From Microcebus murinus (taxonomy: Eukaryota > Chordata > Mammalia > Primates > Cheirogaleidae), in NCBI RefSeq assembly GCF_040939455.1, contig NC_134116.1:41369400-41433399 (forward strand): a DNA stretch of 64,000 nt. Reading direction: 5' to 3'. Below the pieces are notes generated by a model. It saw nothing but the letters and a program-made list of their open reading frames with translations, was not told where the DNA came from and searched no databases. This document shows positions 24,178 to 37,603 of the stretch, one piece after another. Numbering within the stretch: the first letter of the stretch is position 1; the number at the start of each line of letters is the position of its first letter. The position numbers and the translations under genes are program-made.

Positions 24178-25010
24178 CATGCCATTATTCTGTCTTCTTT
24201 GGAGAAGTTTCTTTTCATTTCCGTTGCCCATTTCTTGATGGGATTGTTTGATTTTTTCTTGTTAACTTTTTTAAGCTCTAGATACATTCTTGTTATTAGG
24301 CCTTTATCAGAGGTGTAGAGAGCAAATATGTTCTCCCACTCTGTGGGTTGTCTATTTGCTCTACTGATGGTTTCCTTGGCTGTGCAGAAACTTTTTAATT
24401 TGATCAGATCCCATTTGTTTATTTTTGATGCTGCGGTGATTGCCTTGGGGGTCTTCCTCAAAAATTCTTTGCCTAGGCCTATGTCTGATAGGGTTTTCCC
24501 AACATCTTCTTCTAGGATTCTTAAGGTTTCATGTCTTAAGTTTAAGCATGTTATCCAAAGTGAGGCAACACAAGACTTGGGAAATGGGCTCCACATCTAC
24601 TCGCCATCAAATTGGTACTGACTGATTTAAACTTCAATTTTCAAACGGTGGCAATACCCACCAGAGATTCGTTGTGGGGGGGGGGGACCCAATCTTAGGG
24701 ATGGGACAAGCATTCTGGAGGGGGAGGGCATAACTCTAACCCTTCTTAGGGAGAGGCAAAGATATACAATGTAACCAAAATGTTAAACAAAACAAACAAA
24801 CAAACAAAAAAAACTTCCTAGCAGGTGGTGGGCAGGCAGGAGTAGGGAGGAGGAAAGGGATGTATGTTTCCATAATGTGTGTGATGCACACCACCAGGGG
24901 ATTGGACATTTCGGGGGGAGGGAGGGGGCAAGAGCAATATTTGTAACCCTAACAATATTTGTACCTCCATAATATGATGAAATAAAAATCATGTTCTAAT
25001 AAAAAAAAAA
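24178..25010 (+). mobile_element. Lemur-type LINE-1 with 5' inversion (twin-primed insertion)
   Basis: Two parts of one L1 lie in opposite directions. 24178 to about 24548 is antisense ORF2: the minus strand reads [37 protein letters not shown] and [19 protein letters not shown], which is the C-terminal region of ORF2p. From about 24550 to 25010 the sequence is a sense 3' UTR, ctccacatctactcgccatc to tacctccataatatgatgaa, ending in AATAAAAATC and a poly-A run near 25000. The inverted 5' piece plus sense 3' piece is the hallmark of twin priming. The ORF fragment cannot encode an active protein. Lemur lineage is suggested by the same 3' end as the copy at 12579. Confidence 0.85.
24672..24935 (+). 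repeat. G-rich segments in the L1 3' UTR (possible G-quadruplexes)
   Basis: G-runs at about 24674-24687 (twelve or more G), 24718-24728 (gagggggagggc) and 24913-24930 (ggggggagggagggggc). Polyguanine tracts are a known feature of mammalian L1 3' UTRs. Confidence 0.7.
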
Positions 25011-28000
25011 ACCTTTGCACTGAGAAAGTGATGATGAAATAGTTAAAACATTTATTTTCTAAATGTGATATGCTCTAGGAGCTACACATCACTTCAGCTC
25101 ATGTTTACACATTATGCTACTATAACTGCTTAAAATGTAGGGATTTTTAATTGAATTTTATGGCTGGTCTACATTGTTGACAGTAATTTTTATGTTATAG
25201 CTTATGAGTTTAGTCATAGAAAGATACAGAGAAATTTCTATTGATGTAATAAAATATCTATAAAAGCAAAATGGTGTTTCCTTAGTAGATATTTATGTTA
25301 TATCTGCCTAAATCTCTGAGCATGCAGTTATAAATAAATGTGTTTTGAGGATGAATATTTAGTAAATTAAATAATTTTCTTTAAATATTAAGAATCAGTG
25401 ATCTATGCCTACATTTGTTACTCAAAGTATGTGTATTTTAATGCACTATTTCATCTTTTAAAAATGCCTTAGTAATGTATTGCAGGTGGAATCTGATGAC
25501 TTCCTCTAAATTTCTTTATATTAGAGGTATCCATAAACAGACAATTATTTTAATACACAGAATTTAAAAATGTACTCAATGTTTATGTCTTTATCTATTG
25601 GATTTTATTTAATTCACCAAAAAGTTATGAATAATGCATTTTATGTCCTTTTATATTATAGTAATGTCTTTTTTGAATGTAAAAACCACATATTTATTAA
25701 AACATATGATTAATTTAAAATCACCAAAGCAGTTTGTTTAAAGTGCTCCTCAACCAAAACCATGGACAAAACCATCACCCCAAAGTGAATTTAAAAAAAA
25801 AACAAATTACAAGGTAAACACTGACAATAGGTATGGACAGGTACTACCAAAAATGCTATTTGTTCTTTAATTATATAATGTCATTCTCAAATGATGTAGA
25901 GCAGTCACTTGGACAAAATTCCTTCTTTTTAAATAAATATTCATAAATAAAAATATATCTAGATATTCTAAAGAGCTGCAAACAATACCTTACAACAGCA
26001 GCTTAATGTCAATTTTAGGGAAAAAGACACTAAAATCCTGTTCCATTGTAAGTTGTTTATTTCTGTGGTGTAAGTGAGCAGGTCACCACAAAAATCAACT
26101 GCTTTTCTAGAACAATGTAAATAACAATGTGTACACATCTTAACTTTGGTAAGTTAGGATACAATTATCTTTTGATAAAACAAGAAAATAAGTAAAAATT
26201 AAAACTTTAACCCAATATATGGTATTGACAAATCAGTAGTGTCAACTTCACATATGCAGGACAGTACAATCTTGTTGTTTAAAAATGCTCAGTATGTCAT
26301 GGTATTTGGGCCAAAGATATTTAGAATATGAAGTGATTATTTTTTGATTAAAGGAATACAATACAATCACCATCAAGCTGCTATCGTAATTCATTTTTAG
26401 CTGGGGCAAAAATGACCGTTTGGTCCATGGCACAAGTTACATATGTCACACTTGTGTGAAACTGAAACCTTATAAGATTTCATGTTTATAAGCTATAATA
26501 TACACTGACCAAGCTGTCAGACCCTCACAGTTTTTTAGGAAAATATCTATATTTACACCATCACTATTTTTTTAAAGATGCACATTCATATTGCAAAGTT
26601 ATTAGGAAAAACTTTGCAAACAAAATACAAAGATAAAATATACTTCAAAGATATGTATATTAATGTCTTTTAATCAATTTTTAAAAATGGTCAACATAGG
26701 TTTTTAATTAGAATTTATATTATCCTGCATTTATAGTAATCAACTAATTAACTGAAAAGTGTAAGATTTTATTTTTCTTAGGAACATTTAGAATTTTAAA
26801 TTTTCACAAAGCATACTTATTAGTAAAATTCAATATGAACCTAAACTTCATTCTTTTTCATAGTTATTAATAGTCATTCATGATCTTTTATATACTTACT
26901 CTTGGGAGTTGATGATGAAAAATGGGAATGTTCCATTATTATTGACCTTTAAAATCTTTTAAGTTAAGGATTATGAATACTTTTGGCTCAACGCATACAT
27001 AATCTTGCTATTTTCTTTTTCTTCTACATATTCCCACTCAACAGCACTTTCTTGAATTTTAAAATGGATAACATTCATTTGACATTTTGCAGTCTAAAAA
27101 TTAAATTTTCATGCTTGCTTTGAATGCATCTGGGAAACTAGAAATGAAATTTTGATAGAAATAAAAATACCACTGGGAATATTATTGATTACTCAGAATG
27201 TGTGGCTTTCATTTACCAATTAAAACATATTAACCAAGTCATCTGGAAATGGATTGGCTTCTATTCTTTCAATCATAAATAGATAATTTAGATCCATTGT
27301 CTGTAAAAGCTTTCAGATGATCATAAAATGTTGGAACATAAAATATCTAATTAGTTTTCTAGAATCTAGACAATCAAAATCATTTTCAGCATATTAATAT
27401 CTCAAGATCATAAGACAAGTAGTCCCAAAACATTGGCTTGAACATTTACACCATCTTCAATAAAAGAGTAGTCTTCTTTCTTGTTAACTGCTAACTTAAA
27501 AGTAATAAAATTAAAAATAAATCCCCAAAGCCCATTATTATTGTCTTAGTTCAATTCCTTGCTTTAACCAACCTGACATTACATTTAAAATTCTCTGCTA
27601 TTTCTTCCTATTATTTTGTGGTGATATATTCTTGTGTATTACTTTTGTTCTTGTGTCAGAATCTAAACATGCTGCTTTTAAATTGTAATGTTTTCCTAAA
27701 CTCCAAAGCATCATGTAAAGTTAATGAGAAGGTGCTACCACTACCTTCTTTTGGAATGCCAGTTCACTGAAAATGCCTATTCTGGACCATACTGGGTTAA
27801 GCCTTGGTAATTCAGAGACTAATGATTAAGCCTTTACTTTTAAGGAACTTAAAGAGCCTATTGGAGGAATATTGCAGTTTTTGTTGTTGTTGTTGTTGTT
27901 AAAATTGAGATTGTCCCATTCTAATTGGATTTCTAGAACTTATCAGTTTCAGATTCTATTCCCTTTTACTTTACTACTCATACTGTATTAAGTATTTGTC

Positions 28001-28154
28001 TGATTTGAAATCTGTTACCCTCAAGTCTAATGTTTGTTAAGAATGGTTATAATTTTCTTTCTATAATTTTATAAACTCCAAATTGACATGGTAAATTTTT
28101 CTTTTTCTCCTTAGATACTCCTTTCTTATCCTTCTCCTCCTCATATCATTTATA
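25011..28154. other. Intron sequence, mostly unique
   Basis: Long AT-rich stretch without recognised interspersed repeats. A (GTT)n lies at 27878-27900. Confidence 0.6.
27878..27900 (+). repeat. (GTT)n microsatellite
   Basis: Six to seven GTT units after a T-run. Confidence 0.95.
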
Positions 28155-28345
28155 TGACAGGTGATTTATTTACAGTCATTATCTAATCTAGGTGATAATT
28201 TGACACATCCCCGTGGTTATTGCTATATTACACATGAGACACTGAGGCTCACCCAGCTGCTTTAACAACTCAACAGTTGTTAAACTCAACTCAACAGTTG
28301 AGTTGTCCTATTTCTGTCTGAACTCAACACCATACTCTCAATGTT
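28155..28345 (+). mobile_element. MIR SINE fragment, sense
   Basis: MIR order is visible: gtcattatctaatctaggtg, attacacatgagacactgag, gctcacccagctgctttaac. Contains two adjacent small hairpins at 28262-28305. Confidence 0.6.
28262..28305. repeat. Tandem hairpins sharing a 14-bp duplicated unit
   Basis: CAACTCAACAGTTG occurs at 28266-28279 and 28287-28300 (21-bp period). Each copy is part of a perfect inverted repeat: 8-bp arms at 28262-28283 and 9-bp arms with a single A loop at 28287-28305. Confidence 0.85.
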
Positions 28346-28389
28346 GACATTTCTTCTTTATAATAATTACTCTCTCCCTTAATTACCTA

Positions 28390-28580
28390 ATCCTCTGTGC
28401 TTTATGTTTCACGTACATCATCTCTTGTGCATGCTCTGCAAATAGATAATTGTCCCCATTTTCTAGATGAGGTGTTTGAGATACATAATGGGCCTTTATT
28501 CCAAAAATGAGAAAGGTAACATATAAAACCACACCTAAATTTTATTAAATTCTATTCTTTGTCTGGTCTGCCACCTCATG
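28390..28580 (+). mobile_element. MIR SINE fragment, sense (second copy)
   Basis: Matches MIR: ttcacgtacatcatctcttg, aattgtccccattttctaga, tgaggtgtttgagatacata. Diverged; close to the preceding MIR. Confidence 0.55.
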
Positions 28581-28839
28581 ATGTATAATAACAAGTTAAT
28601 CATTGCAAGGTAAAATTAAGTCTACAGAAAAAGTTTGGTTTCTTAATTCTAGCTTTTTTGTGACTCAATTGTTTGGCAGGGAAGTAATGAGCTTTGTATA
28701 CAACAAATGTTACAGTAACTGTAATAGTCTTTTTCTTATTGTCTGTAGTCAATGTAGGATAGCATTTGACTTACTAGATTAATATATATAACCGGGATGT
28801 TCTAAAATGTCCTAAGTACCCTAAAATGTCTTCAGACAT

Positions 28840-29310
28840 CACAACAGGACCCCGTGGAAGGGAGGGTTCCCAAAACACTGTCAGGGATTCCAAGAGGTCA
28901 AAACTCTTTTCATAATAATACTAAGATATTATTTACTTTTTTAAAACTCTCATTCTCTCATGAGTACACAGTGGAATTTTATAAAAGCTACATGATTTAT
29001 GACATCACAACAGATTGAATGCAGAAGTGGATGTGAAAATCCAAATTACTCTTTTCAAGCCAGTTATTAAAGAATTTTCAAAGGTATAAAATGTTTTACT
29101 TCTCATTGTATTTTTGGAAATATATTTAATGATCCTAAAAATATGTGATTTATGGTAATATTCAATGAAAGTGTAGTCATTTTTAATGAATACATATATT
29201 TTTAATTTTCAAATTTTTATTTCAAATATGGTAAATATTTATAAATATAATCCCTAAATATAGATAAAGATGTCTTAATATAAAATGTTTGAAAATTGCT
29301 GATATATAGA
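28840..29310 (+). mobile_element. hAT-family DNA transposon remnant, nonautonomous
   Basis: Recognised by ggattccaagaggtcaaaac, tcttttcataataatactaa, ctctcattctctcatgagta, cacaacagattgaatgcaga and the later aaatatggtaaatatttata. This phrase order belongs to an old mammalian hAT element whose exact name I do not assign. No transposase frame remains. Confidence 0.6.
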
Positions 29311-32300
29311 ACTATGGATTATAAACAAGACTCTTGATTTTTAGAGTCTATATTAGAAATCCTCATCAATTTACAGTAAGTTTTACTCCAGAATTTGCTT
29401 TAAAATTGCTTGTAATCGGTGAAAATAGTGAGAAGGAGAGTGAAGCAGTCTCCAATGAGAAACTCTAAAATCTTAGACTTTGTAAAGCAATATTATGGTC
29501 TCAGGAAGGTTGGCAGTGAAGATGAACTAGAAGTTATTTCCAAAATCTCTGTTGATTTTTAAATTATTATTGATAATATCCAATTGTTTTCATTCCCTAT
29601 TCTTGTAGTTAAAACCTCAGTCTCATCATGTATCTTTGTTAAACTTTTTCTGTTCATCTCATTCATTCAACTAATGTTTAAGAATGGCAGTCTCTGTGCA
29701 GTTCTTTCTAGTGTATAGCAAATTCCAAAGTGAGTATGAAAAAACAGTCTTCACAACTTTCATTCAATCTACATACTAAATGGCAAACCTAATATTCCAG
29801 CTTATGGTACAACCATTGAGGCCGGTATATATTTATTCATAAAATTTTAATCCTTTGGCACTAAAAAATTTAGTTCAATAAGCCCACATTCAATAAATAA
29901 TATGCACAAAGAATTCCCATTTTCCTAGTCAAAGCAAAGCTTCACTTTGAAAAGACATTTCAACTCTCTAAATATTTGAAAATACAATGTAAGTATGACT
30001 TTAATGCTAAAACCATGGCAAAGGTTTCCTTTGGCACTCTTCATACATTCTATATGGATAGCATTTAATGATATTAAAGATTGTGAGTGTGTTTATTTAT
30101 AACAGGTTTTCTTTCTCTTATTGATATGAGATGTTTATAGCATACTGTGTGGCTCGTGGACCCAAGAATATTTTATGTTTTTTAATCTGAAGAACACTCA
30201 TAATGTTTTCTTTATATTAATTTTCACCTCTTTAGATTTCCATAGAGGACATTTCTAAAATTTATGTGTGGCATAAACACTTCTTTTAGTTAATTGTAGA
30301 AGTTTAACACTGACTATATTTACAGCCCCGTAGGTATAGTTGAAAATTTACATATTAAACAGAGTTGCTCTCTGGCATGGTTTAAGAAAATGATCTGTGT
30401 TATTAATTATACTTTTAGCATGAATGTGCTAATGTCATTTACTGAAATGTAAAAAGGAAATTGATGGTGATAAAGACAATAATGATAATATAAAGATATT
30501 AATTATATTGTTAACAAATTTTTTTCTTTTTTCAGCATTTGATGACTTTTGTTTAATGAGGCTATGAGTTGAAGTTGAACATGGTGAAATTTCTAGACTT
30601 ACAATTAGTTTCAAAGTCATTTCAGGTCTTTTTAGGTGAATCAAAACTTCAATATCAATGAATTGAAAGCTAAATTTGCAAACTAAATTAAGGAAGTGTG
30701 TATCCACATTTATACTTTTCATAGTGATTAACTTCATTCCTAAAGTCAAATATTGATTTAGAGTTTACAAAATGAGTATAAAATTTGACTTAATGAAAAC
30801 AAATTGATCATTTATTTACTGTGTATATCAAAATTAAATTTTTATTTTAAAAATACAGGCTATCCAAAGCTGGAAAGAAATAATCTCTATGATATTTAAA
30901 GCTACAAAATAATAATTATCAATACTTTCTAATTAGTATTTCTCCTTTGCCTAATCAGTTTTAAGGATACTTAAAACATAGTCTAAAATCAGAGTTGACA
31001 ATTCCAAATACAAACCAACCAACACAGTAATAAAATCAATACTTACATTTCCCTTGAGGCCACTATTTACTGTTTGCTGCACCATTTCCTTAATGGAATG
31101 GCAGTTATGTTTGCAGAAACCTTGTAAGTACCATTTTTATGTTTTAACTAAAAGCAGCTTTCTTGAAGAAGTATGATAAAGAAATTCTTGAGTTACTATA
31201 AAAAACTGTCATACCCATTTAGTAGTTAATATGAGTGCCATGAAGGCAGCCTTCCTTATTTTATTTTTTTTGATAAGTATTCTGTAGGATTTCATAAGGA
31301 ATGATATTTTTGCTAATATTAGCAATGTGTCTTTTATGTCTTCATTATCATGGACATTGACTTAGTATCTAAACATCTCACTGTACTTAAACAATTTGTG
31401 CAGTTTAAATGAACATATTTGTAATTACTACGGTACATTTCATTTTTGGGTTGCTTTTGGCTGTGTACTATAGAAGAAATAAAAGAAAGGAGGGGGGTAA
31501 AGGAAAATAGCAATTTATCTCCAGATAGTAAAATTATTGTCAAATTGTGATTGACACAATGATTTACTTATCTCATTTAGTTGATTGTTCTTTTTTATTG
31601 TCATGATTGGATGGTAATTTCCCCTCTTTGTTCATTATTGTGTATGTTACTACAAACAATTGTTTCTGAAAAAAGACTTCAGAATTAAAATATACTTACT
31701 AATATATCTGTCTTTTCCTTTTTGCTATACTTTTCATCGCATTTGAAAGTATCTAATATAAATATGGCATTTTCATGTTAATTTTTAAAGCAGATTTACA
31801 TTTTCTAGGATTTAATCAAAGTTAAAAAATCAATTTAATTCCATGTTTGCCTCTGGTTTTGTATTAAAGATAATAATAGCGTAAGAGTCATTCAGGATGG
31901 AAGGGTGCATTATACCTCCAAGAGGAGTTTATGCATGATCAAACTTTTTTATTAGTGATTGTACAAACTAGAGAAGTTGTGTGAACAGAATTCATGGCCT
32001 TTGATAGAGGACATGTTTTGCAACAGGATATTGAAAATAAAGTCTATTGGCCAAATCAAGTCTTTGTACATGATGATGTCAGCAACTATGCCCTGTGATA
32101 AAGCTGCAATATTTTCATGACAAAGAAAAATTCATATCCACATCTTTAATAAATGTAGAAAAAAAAGTGGTCTTACTAGATTCATATGTTCCCATCAGAA
32201 CCTTTGTAGCTTCTCTCAAACTGTAAATATTGAGAGTAAGATCAGAATGGATGTGGTGTTGCATCGAAATTAATCGCTGAAGTTATTACTTACAGCGTCC

Positions 32301-34509
32301 CGTGTATTCTACATTCAGGCTTTTCGCACAAAGCTTTGAAGAGCCCTACAGGACTAAGCAAATGTAATTGATACAGAATCATTGCTACAAAACAGCTGCA
32401 GTAACAAGGTGCTGCAGCTTTTACTTTAATCTACCTTTCTTTCTGAGAGTTTATTATGTTTTTGAATTTATTCTTTTGTAGATCTGGGAGCTATCTTTTT
32501 TATGGAAATTAATCTTTTTAGAAGATTTGTACTCTCTTTTTCAAACACTAATACATTCATTCAAGTATCCTATTATTCAGATCCAGCTGGCTTTTATCTG
32601 GTGATATTTACTTCAAAAAGCCAAGTTAAATGGTATCATAGATTAATTCTCAGGGCACAGGAAAGCTTTTTTCAAGAAAAACATGATTTGGTAATTACTT
32701 GAAATATCATAATAAAAATCACAGAAAATGTCAAAAATGTGTGTATAATCCGTCATAATAGGAAACTTCAAAAAGTTGTTTCATTGAAAATGTGGTATTC
32801 TGAGTCCATCAGAAGTTTGTATTTCACTCAAACATTGTAAAACCTGAGAGTTTATTTTGGTTTTTAACAAACTATATTATGAATTTTAGGTTTCTGTTGT
32901 TTGTTCACACAAAGCAGTGAATCTTCAAAAGGGGCATTATCCACTGCTATCTCTTACATAAATCAAACTGGAAATAAGACACATTTTACAATTCAATTTA
33001 AGATCCCACTGAGACAATAATGTTGCAAGCTGTGCATTTTGCAAAGTAATATAGTAATGTCTAGTTTGCATTTTTGAAAAACCAAATTAATCACACTTTA
33101 TTGAATACGTTGGAGCAAACCTAAAATTCATCTATTATTAAAAACTTGTGCAACAAACACAAACTATATTTTATACATAAAGGACAAACTCATTTATTCA
33201 TTAGGATAAAACACTTGGAGTTTGCATTTTATAACTATGAAAGAAATGACATTTGCTATTGGAGCTGTTTTTTGAATTTTTAAAAGCAGTCTATGCATAG
33301 TAAGCTGCTTGAAAATTCTTTTAGCATGTTAAATTGTATCAGGTTTTAAGTATCTTGGGTATGAAAACAAAAAATCATTAAACAAAAAAAGTAATTGATA
33401 AAATTTAAAGTAATAGTTCATGCAAATGAGAATAATATTGTATATTATATTTCATGTGAGCAACTTATAATAATATGATTATTTTGTAGCTTTGATAAGA
33501 AAATAAAAACCTTACCTGGGAAGAATAAAGGCTTATTATGATGGTCTATGATTTTATCAGGCTGAAGAAAATAAGTACTTTCTGCATGTATGTATTTCAG
33601 TGTACAATTCGGAGAGGATGTTACGTAAGGTATTGGAAATAAAATTATTGTGGCATCATTTATAAATTATTGCCTTCATGATATATATTGTTATTTTTGA
33701 GAGATCAGAACTGAGGAGTTCTAGTGAATGTAAGAATCATGAATAGTGAAGAATAGTAATGAATAATGAGAAAGGTGGATAGTAAGTCTGGTCTGTTTAT
33801 TTTACCAGTGCATATTTTTCAATGTCAGAGTAGTAAGCACTGTTTTGCTATCTGCTGATGTGTGTAATATTCTGTATTATAGAAATAGAAGTATTAAAAA
33901 ACATTTGCAAATTTAATTTTTGTATAAAAAGATTAAAGCCAACCTTGTTACATTCATCATCTTTATTATTAAATCTGGCTTTGAGGTGAATATTTCCTTT
34001 TTACTATCTCCAATTGTGTTATTCTGGGAGGGTCTAAAAAGTGTCTATTAACTCTGAATCTACTGAATACCTTCTTGCTTTTGTAATAAGAACTCCACAT
34101 TGCTGACTTATAGTCACTGGTAAGCTGTTGCCTTCTGTCAAGAAAGGGTAAATTATATGTCTTTATGTAAACGCTTCCAAATATGTTACATTTGGCTTCT
34201 TTTTATTTGAAAAAATTCTGCACTGCAAATATAAAAGGAACTACAAGCCACTGGCTACAGATATGGAGTTGAGTATTCAGTAACCACTTGTCCTCACTCA
34301 ACATAATTGTTTTGTCATGTACAGCTCTGGAAACTAATTTGTTCTTCAGTCATCTTCTTAGAAAACTCTAATGATAAAGAATACAAGATTTTTTTTTTTC
34401 TATTTTATCAATTTTCCAGTGGCATGAAATATGAGATTCAGGAATTCTGCCCTGGTCATATCAATGTCAATGTGGTGGATGACAGAACTCAGGATGATTA
34501 TTCCTGATG
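29311..34509. other. Intron sequence, repeat-poor
   Basis: About 5 kb in which I recognise no interspersed repeat. It includes the candidate regulatory block 31980-32480. Repeat-poor long stretches are typical near developmental genes. Confidence 0.6.
31980..32480. promoter_or_regulatory. Candidate conserved non-coding element (possible DACH1 enhancer)
   Basis: About 500 bp without recognised repeats. It includes a CpG-containing segment (gcatcgaaattaatcgctga near 32261, acagcgtcccgtgtattcta near 32292), an E-box CAGCTG (32393-32398) inside an 8-bp inverted repeat AGCTGCAG / CTGCAGCT (32394-32401 and 32412-32419), and TAATTG/ATCATTG homeodomain- and SOX-like words. Regulatory role is inferred. 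Confidence 0.35.
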
Positions 34510-35235
34510 ATGAGTTCCTTCTCCTCTTTCTGAGTATCTGATACATCACTTTAATCATATCTCTCCTCTGCCTAAGATGATGACCAAACTCATCATCCTG
34601 ACATCTGAGAACTTTCATAATCTGGCCCCAGCCTACCTAATTCTTTCTGACTTCTCTTGCTTCCCTAATATGCACTTTCTCCTCTAGTCAATGAACTACC
34701 AAGCTGTCATCCAGACCTGCCATTTATGTACCAGTGCTCTGAACGTGGTGTGCTCTGTCGTGCAGTGGAAAGGATTTAGGGCCAAGGGTTACACAAACAT
34801 GTTCCAAGTCCAGCTCTTTTTCCAAAGAGTTATGTGGCCTTAAGCATTTAATGTAATCACTCTGAACCTCAGCTTCCTTTGCTAGAAAAAGAAGGCATTA
34901 TGCTTTATGGTGCTATGCTCTTAGCAAAGTCTTCGCTTATTAAACTATTTTAAAATAATCTTCCCCAACACACAGGCTTACTTGTGCACAAATACACACG
35001 TGCACATGCAAAAATTCTCTTTCATTCTTCCATGACTGGTATCTCAATCAATATATCATGTCACTTTATTTATCTGCTCATTATTTTCTCACCCTCCTCC
35101 CAGCTACAATATAAACTCCATGAGAATATAGATATTTATCTGCTTTGTCCACTGCTCTCTCCCCAATGCTTACAACAAGGCTTGGCACAAGATAAGTGTT
35201 CAGTATACAATGAAAGAATGGTGAATGAAAAAATG
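34510..35235 (+). mobile_element. L2 LINE fragment, sense, interrupted
   Basis: Upstream part: ttcataatctggccccagcc and tacctaattctttctgactt. Downstream part (34970-35235): ataaactccatgagaatata, gcttggcacaagataagtgt and the TGAATGAAAAAATGAATG type tail of the L2 3' end. A MIR copy lies in between (34740-34920). Confidence 0.75.
34740..34920 (+). mobile_element. MIR SINE nested in L2, sense
   Basis: Good MIR order: gtgcagtggaaaggatttag, gttccaagtccagctctttt, ttatgtggccttaagcattt, tctgaacctcagcttccttt. It sits between the two L2 parts. Confidence 0.7.
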
Positions 35236-35869
35236 AATGATTTCAATATCTATTTTGTGCTACCATAGTCTATCATTCAGTTATATGCAGAAAGATAAAT
35301 TGTATGTTGTGCAGTGAAGTTTAAATATAGTTTCTGGCTCCTTGGTCCGTACATTACAGTATTCTTGATATTTAAGATTTTTTTTGTTATTTTCTGTCCT
35401 ATTTCTTCATTTTCTATTTCATTTGACAATATTATAATCCTAATAGTCGAATGGTTTCTTACTCTTTCTTCTTCAAGATTTCCAATTTAAAGTGTTAACT
35501 TTGAGATTAACAAGAGCATGAAATGTTTTTCAAAGCCATCTTATTTCTCATCCAGAATTTAAAAATACATTAATATTAACCTAAATAAATGCATATAATA
35601 AAATGATTTTCAAAAAAATTATTTTTTATGGGAAAGTAGAGATTTGACACAGTTCAAAAATTATACCTTCTTCTATTATTGTCTTAATACTTTTGTGAGT
35701 CAATTGGATTTACAATAGATAAATATACCAAAAACACCCACTGTAGTAATTTGTACACATAGGCATTAAAAAACAAATCATCTTTGCATTATTCTTTATT
35801 GGTTTGTCCATAACACAATTATATTTCTTTGTAAAATGGTTCAAAGACACTTTATAATAAAGTGCTAAA

Positions 35870-36240
35870 TATACTCCAGATGTTTCTTTATAAAAAGTAG
35901 CTCTTCACCGGAAGCCTACAGAGCAGATTTCAAAATTTAAAAGAAGAAAACAGTTTCTGTACAGACCATTTTAACAAAAAGGAATTCCTAGGCATTTAAT
36001 TTTGTTTTGAAAAATCACATTTTAGCCTATAGCTGAAGTCTTAAGTAGTTATTGTATACAAATTATTTTACCTAAGAGCAATTTTGATGCAAGTTTAACA
36101 GAATATATTTATCCAGGTGACTTCAAGTCTAGGCCGGACATAGTTCAATGAGACAGAGCATCTGTGTACTGTTGACAACAGTCTTAACATTCCCTGATTC
36201 CATGATGTGAGAGAATGGATGATAGAACAGGTAAAAAGTA
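35870..36240. promoter_or_regulatory. Candidate conserved non-coding element, weak
   Basis: Repeat-free block with mixed composition (agctcttcaccggaagccta near 35900, tctaggccggacatagttca near 36130, the latter with a retained CpG). Proposed from texture only. Confidence 0.2.
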
Positions 36241-36784
36241 GCAAAGGTGCAATAGTTTAATATTGGAGGAAATATTGAAATTATTTAAGAAGATTTTATG
36301 ATTATAGGAAAAACAACAGATCATAATAATTTTTTATTTTTAAATTTTTTTGTGATTTTTTATTACAGAGAGTAATTTTTTCAAGCAGATAGCTGTTTAT
36401 TTTTTAATAATTAAGGATCTCCTAAAAGATAATTATTTTTAATAAGGTATTTAATAAGCTATTAATAGATTTGTTGTTACACTGATAATATTAAAAATCC
36501 AATAGCTTTGTTACTATTATTACTAGATAATAATAATTTGCATAGACGTTATTTTTGTAAGTTGAAGATTTTTTAAAAATCATGTTTCTATGACCATTTT
36601 AGAACAGATGGCAGTTTCATCATTCATCATTTATTTTTTAACAAGGCATGTGCCATTTTAATATGAATGTTGGGAAAAATTATTAGGGGAAAAAAATGAA
36701 TGTGACTGATTCAGCCAAATACCACCCTGAGTTGTCATTGTCATTGTTTTTATGAACTGAAAACCTGTATTTAGCTCTTAGTTC

Positions 36785-36905
36785 TGACATTGAATCACTG
36801 TGTCACCTCTGGTAGGTTGCATACTACCTTATATTTTTCCTTGCTCACATTATGGTAACAATTATTACACTAGATAATTTTTAAGATAAAAAATGAATAA
36901 GGATG
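36785..36905 (+). mobile_element. Possible MIR SINE fragment, sense
   Basis: Weak match: gacattgaatcactgtgtca followed by cctctggtaggttgc. Heavily diverged. Confidence 0.35.
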
Positions 36906-37567
36906 TTTAAATTTTACTTAAAGCCCTCCAGTGGGTGCTGATATTGTCAGAAAATCAATGCAATTTTTAAACATTTTTATTATTTTAATTATTATTTTGA
37001 CAGCAATTTAAAAAGAATGTCATTACAATTTATTCCTGGGATAAAAATGAGTGTTTATACTGAAATCTCAAATTGGAGTATAAAGGTAAAAATAAAATTA
37101 TCTGTATTGCTAGTAATCCTCTTAAGTAATTTTTCCATTGCCAGCTACCAAATTTTATTGGTCATTTTGACCTTGAAAGCCTCCTTCCCTGCCTGCCCAT
37201 GAAAAACTGATGAAAAGTACTTTGAATAGAATGTCTTCACTACACATAAAAGAAGCTATGGGCTGAATGATTTGGTTTCATATAAACAGTGGCTTTCAAC
37301 AAGTCTGCCATCTACATGTAATCTATACTATAATATAATATTATTTCAGTGGGCCTTCAAATGTACTGAGTTCTTCTCTTGTATTAATCTATGCAGAACT
37401 TCAATTTAAAGTCACCTGTCTCTATAATGTTTTTAAGGAGGACCTTGTAATTATTAGATATCATAACTAATTATCATATTACAAGTTGGACAAATGGCAC
37501 TTTTTCAAATTATGCTTAGTTGTGTCTATTTGTTTTTTGTCTTTGTTTAGGCTGCCCACCTGAAATA

Positions 37568-37603
37568 GTAGTTACATCTTTAAATGTAGTTACATCTTTA
37601 AAT
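37568..37603 (+). repeat. Perfect 18-bp tandem duplication
   Basis: GTAGTTACATCTTTAAAT occurs twice head to tail (37568-37585 and 37586-37603) with no mismatch, which suggests a recent event. Confidence 0.95.

Noticed and set aside
24126..24596. 156-aa minus-strand frame as a host gene
   Set aside because: Its wording is LINE-1 ORF2 C-terminal sequence within a twin-primed L1; the ends run into unrelated flanks.
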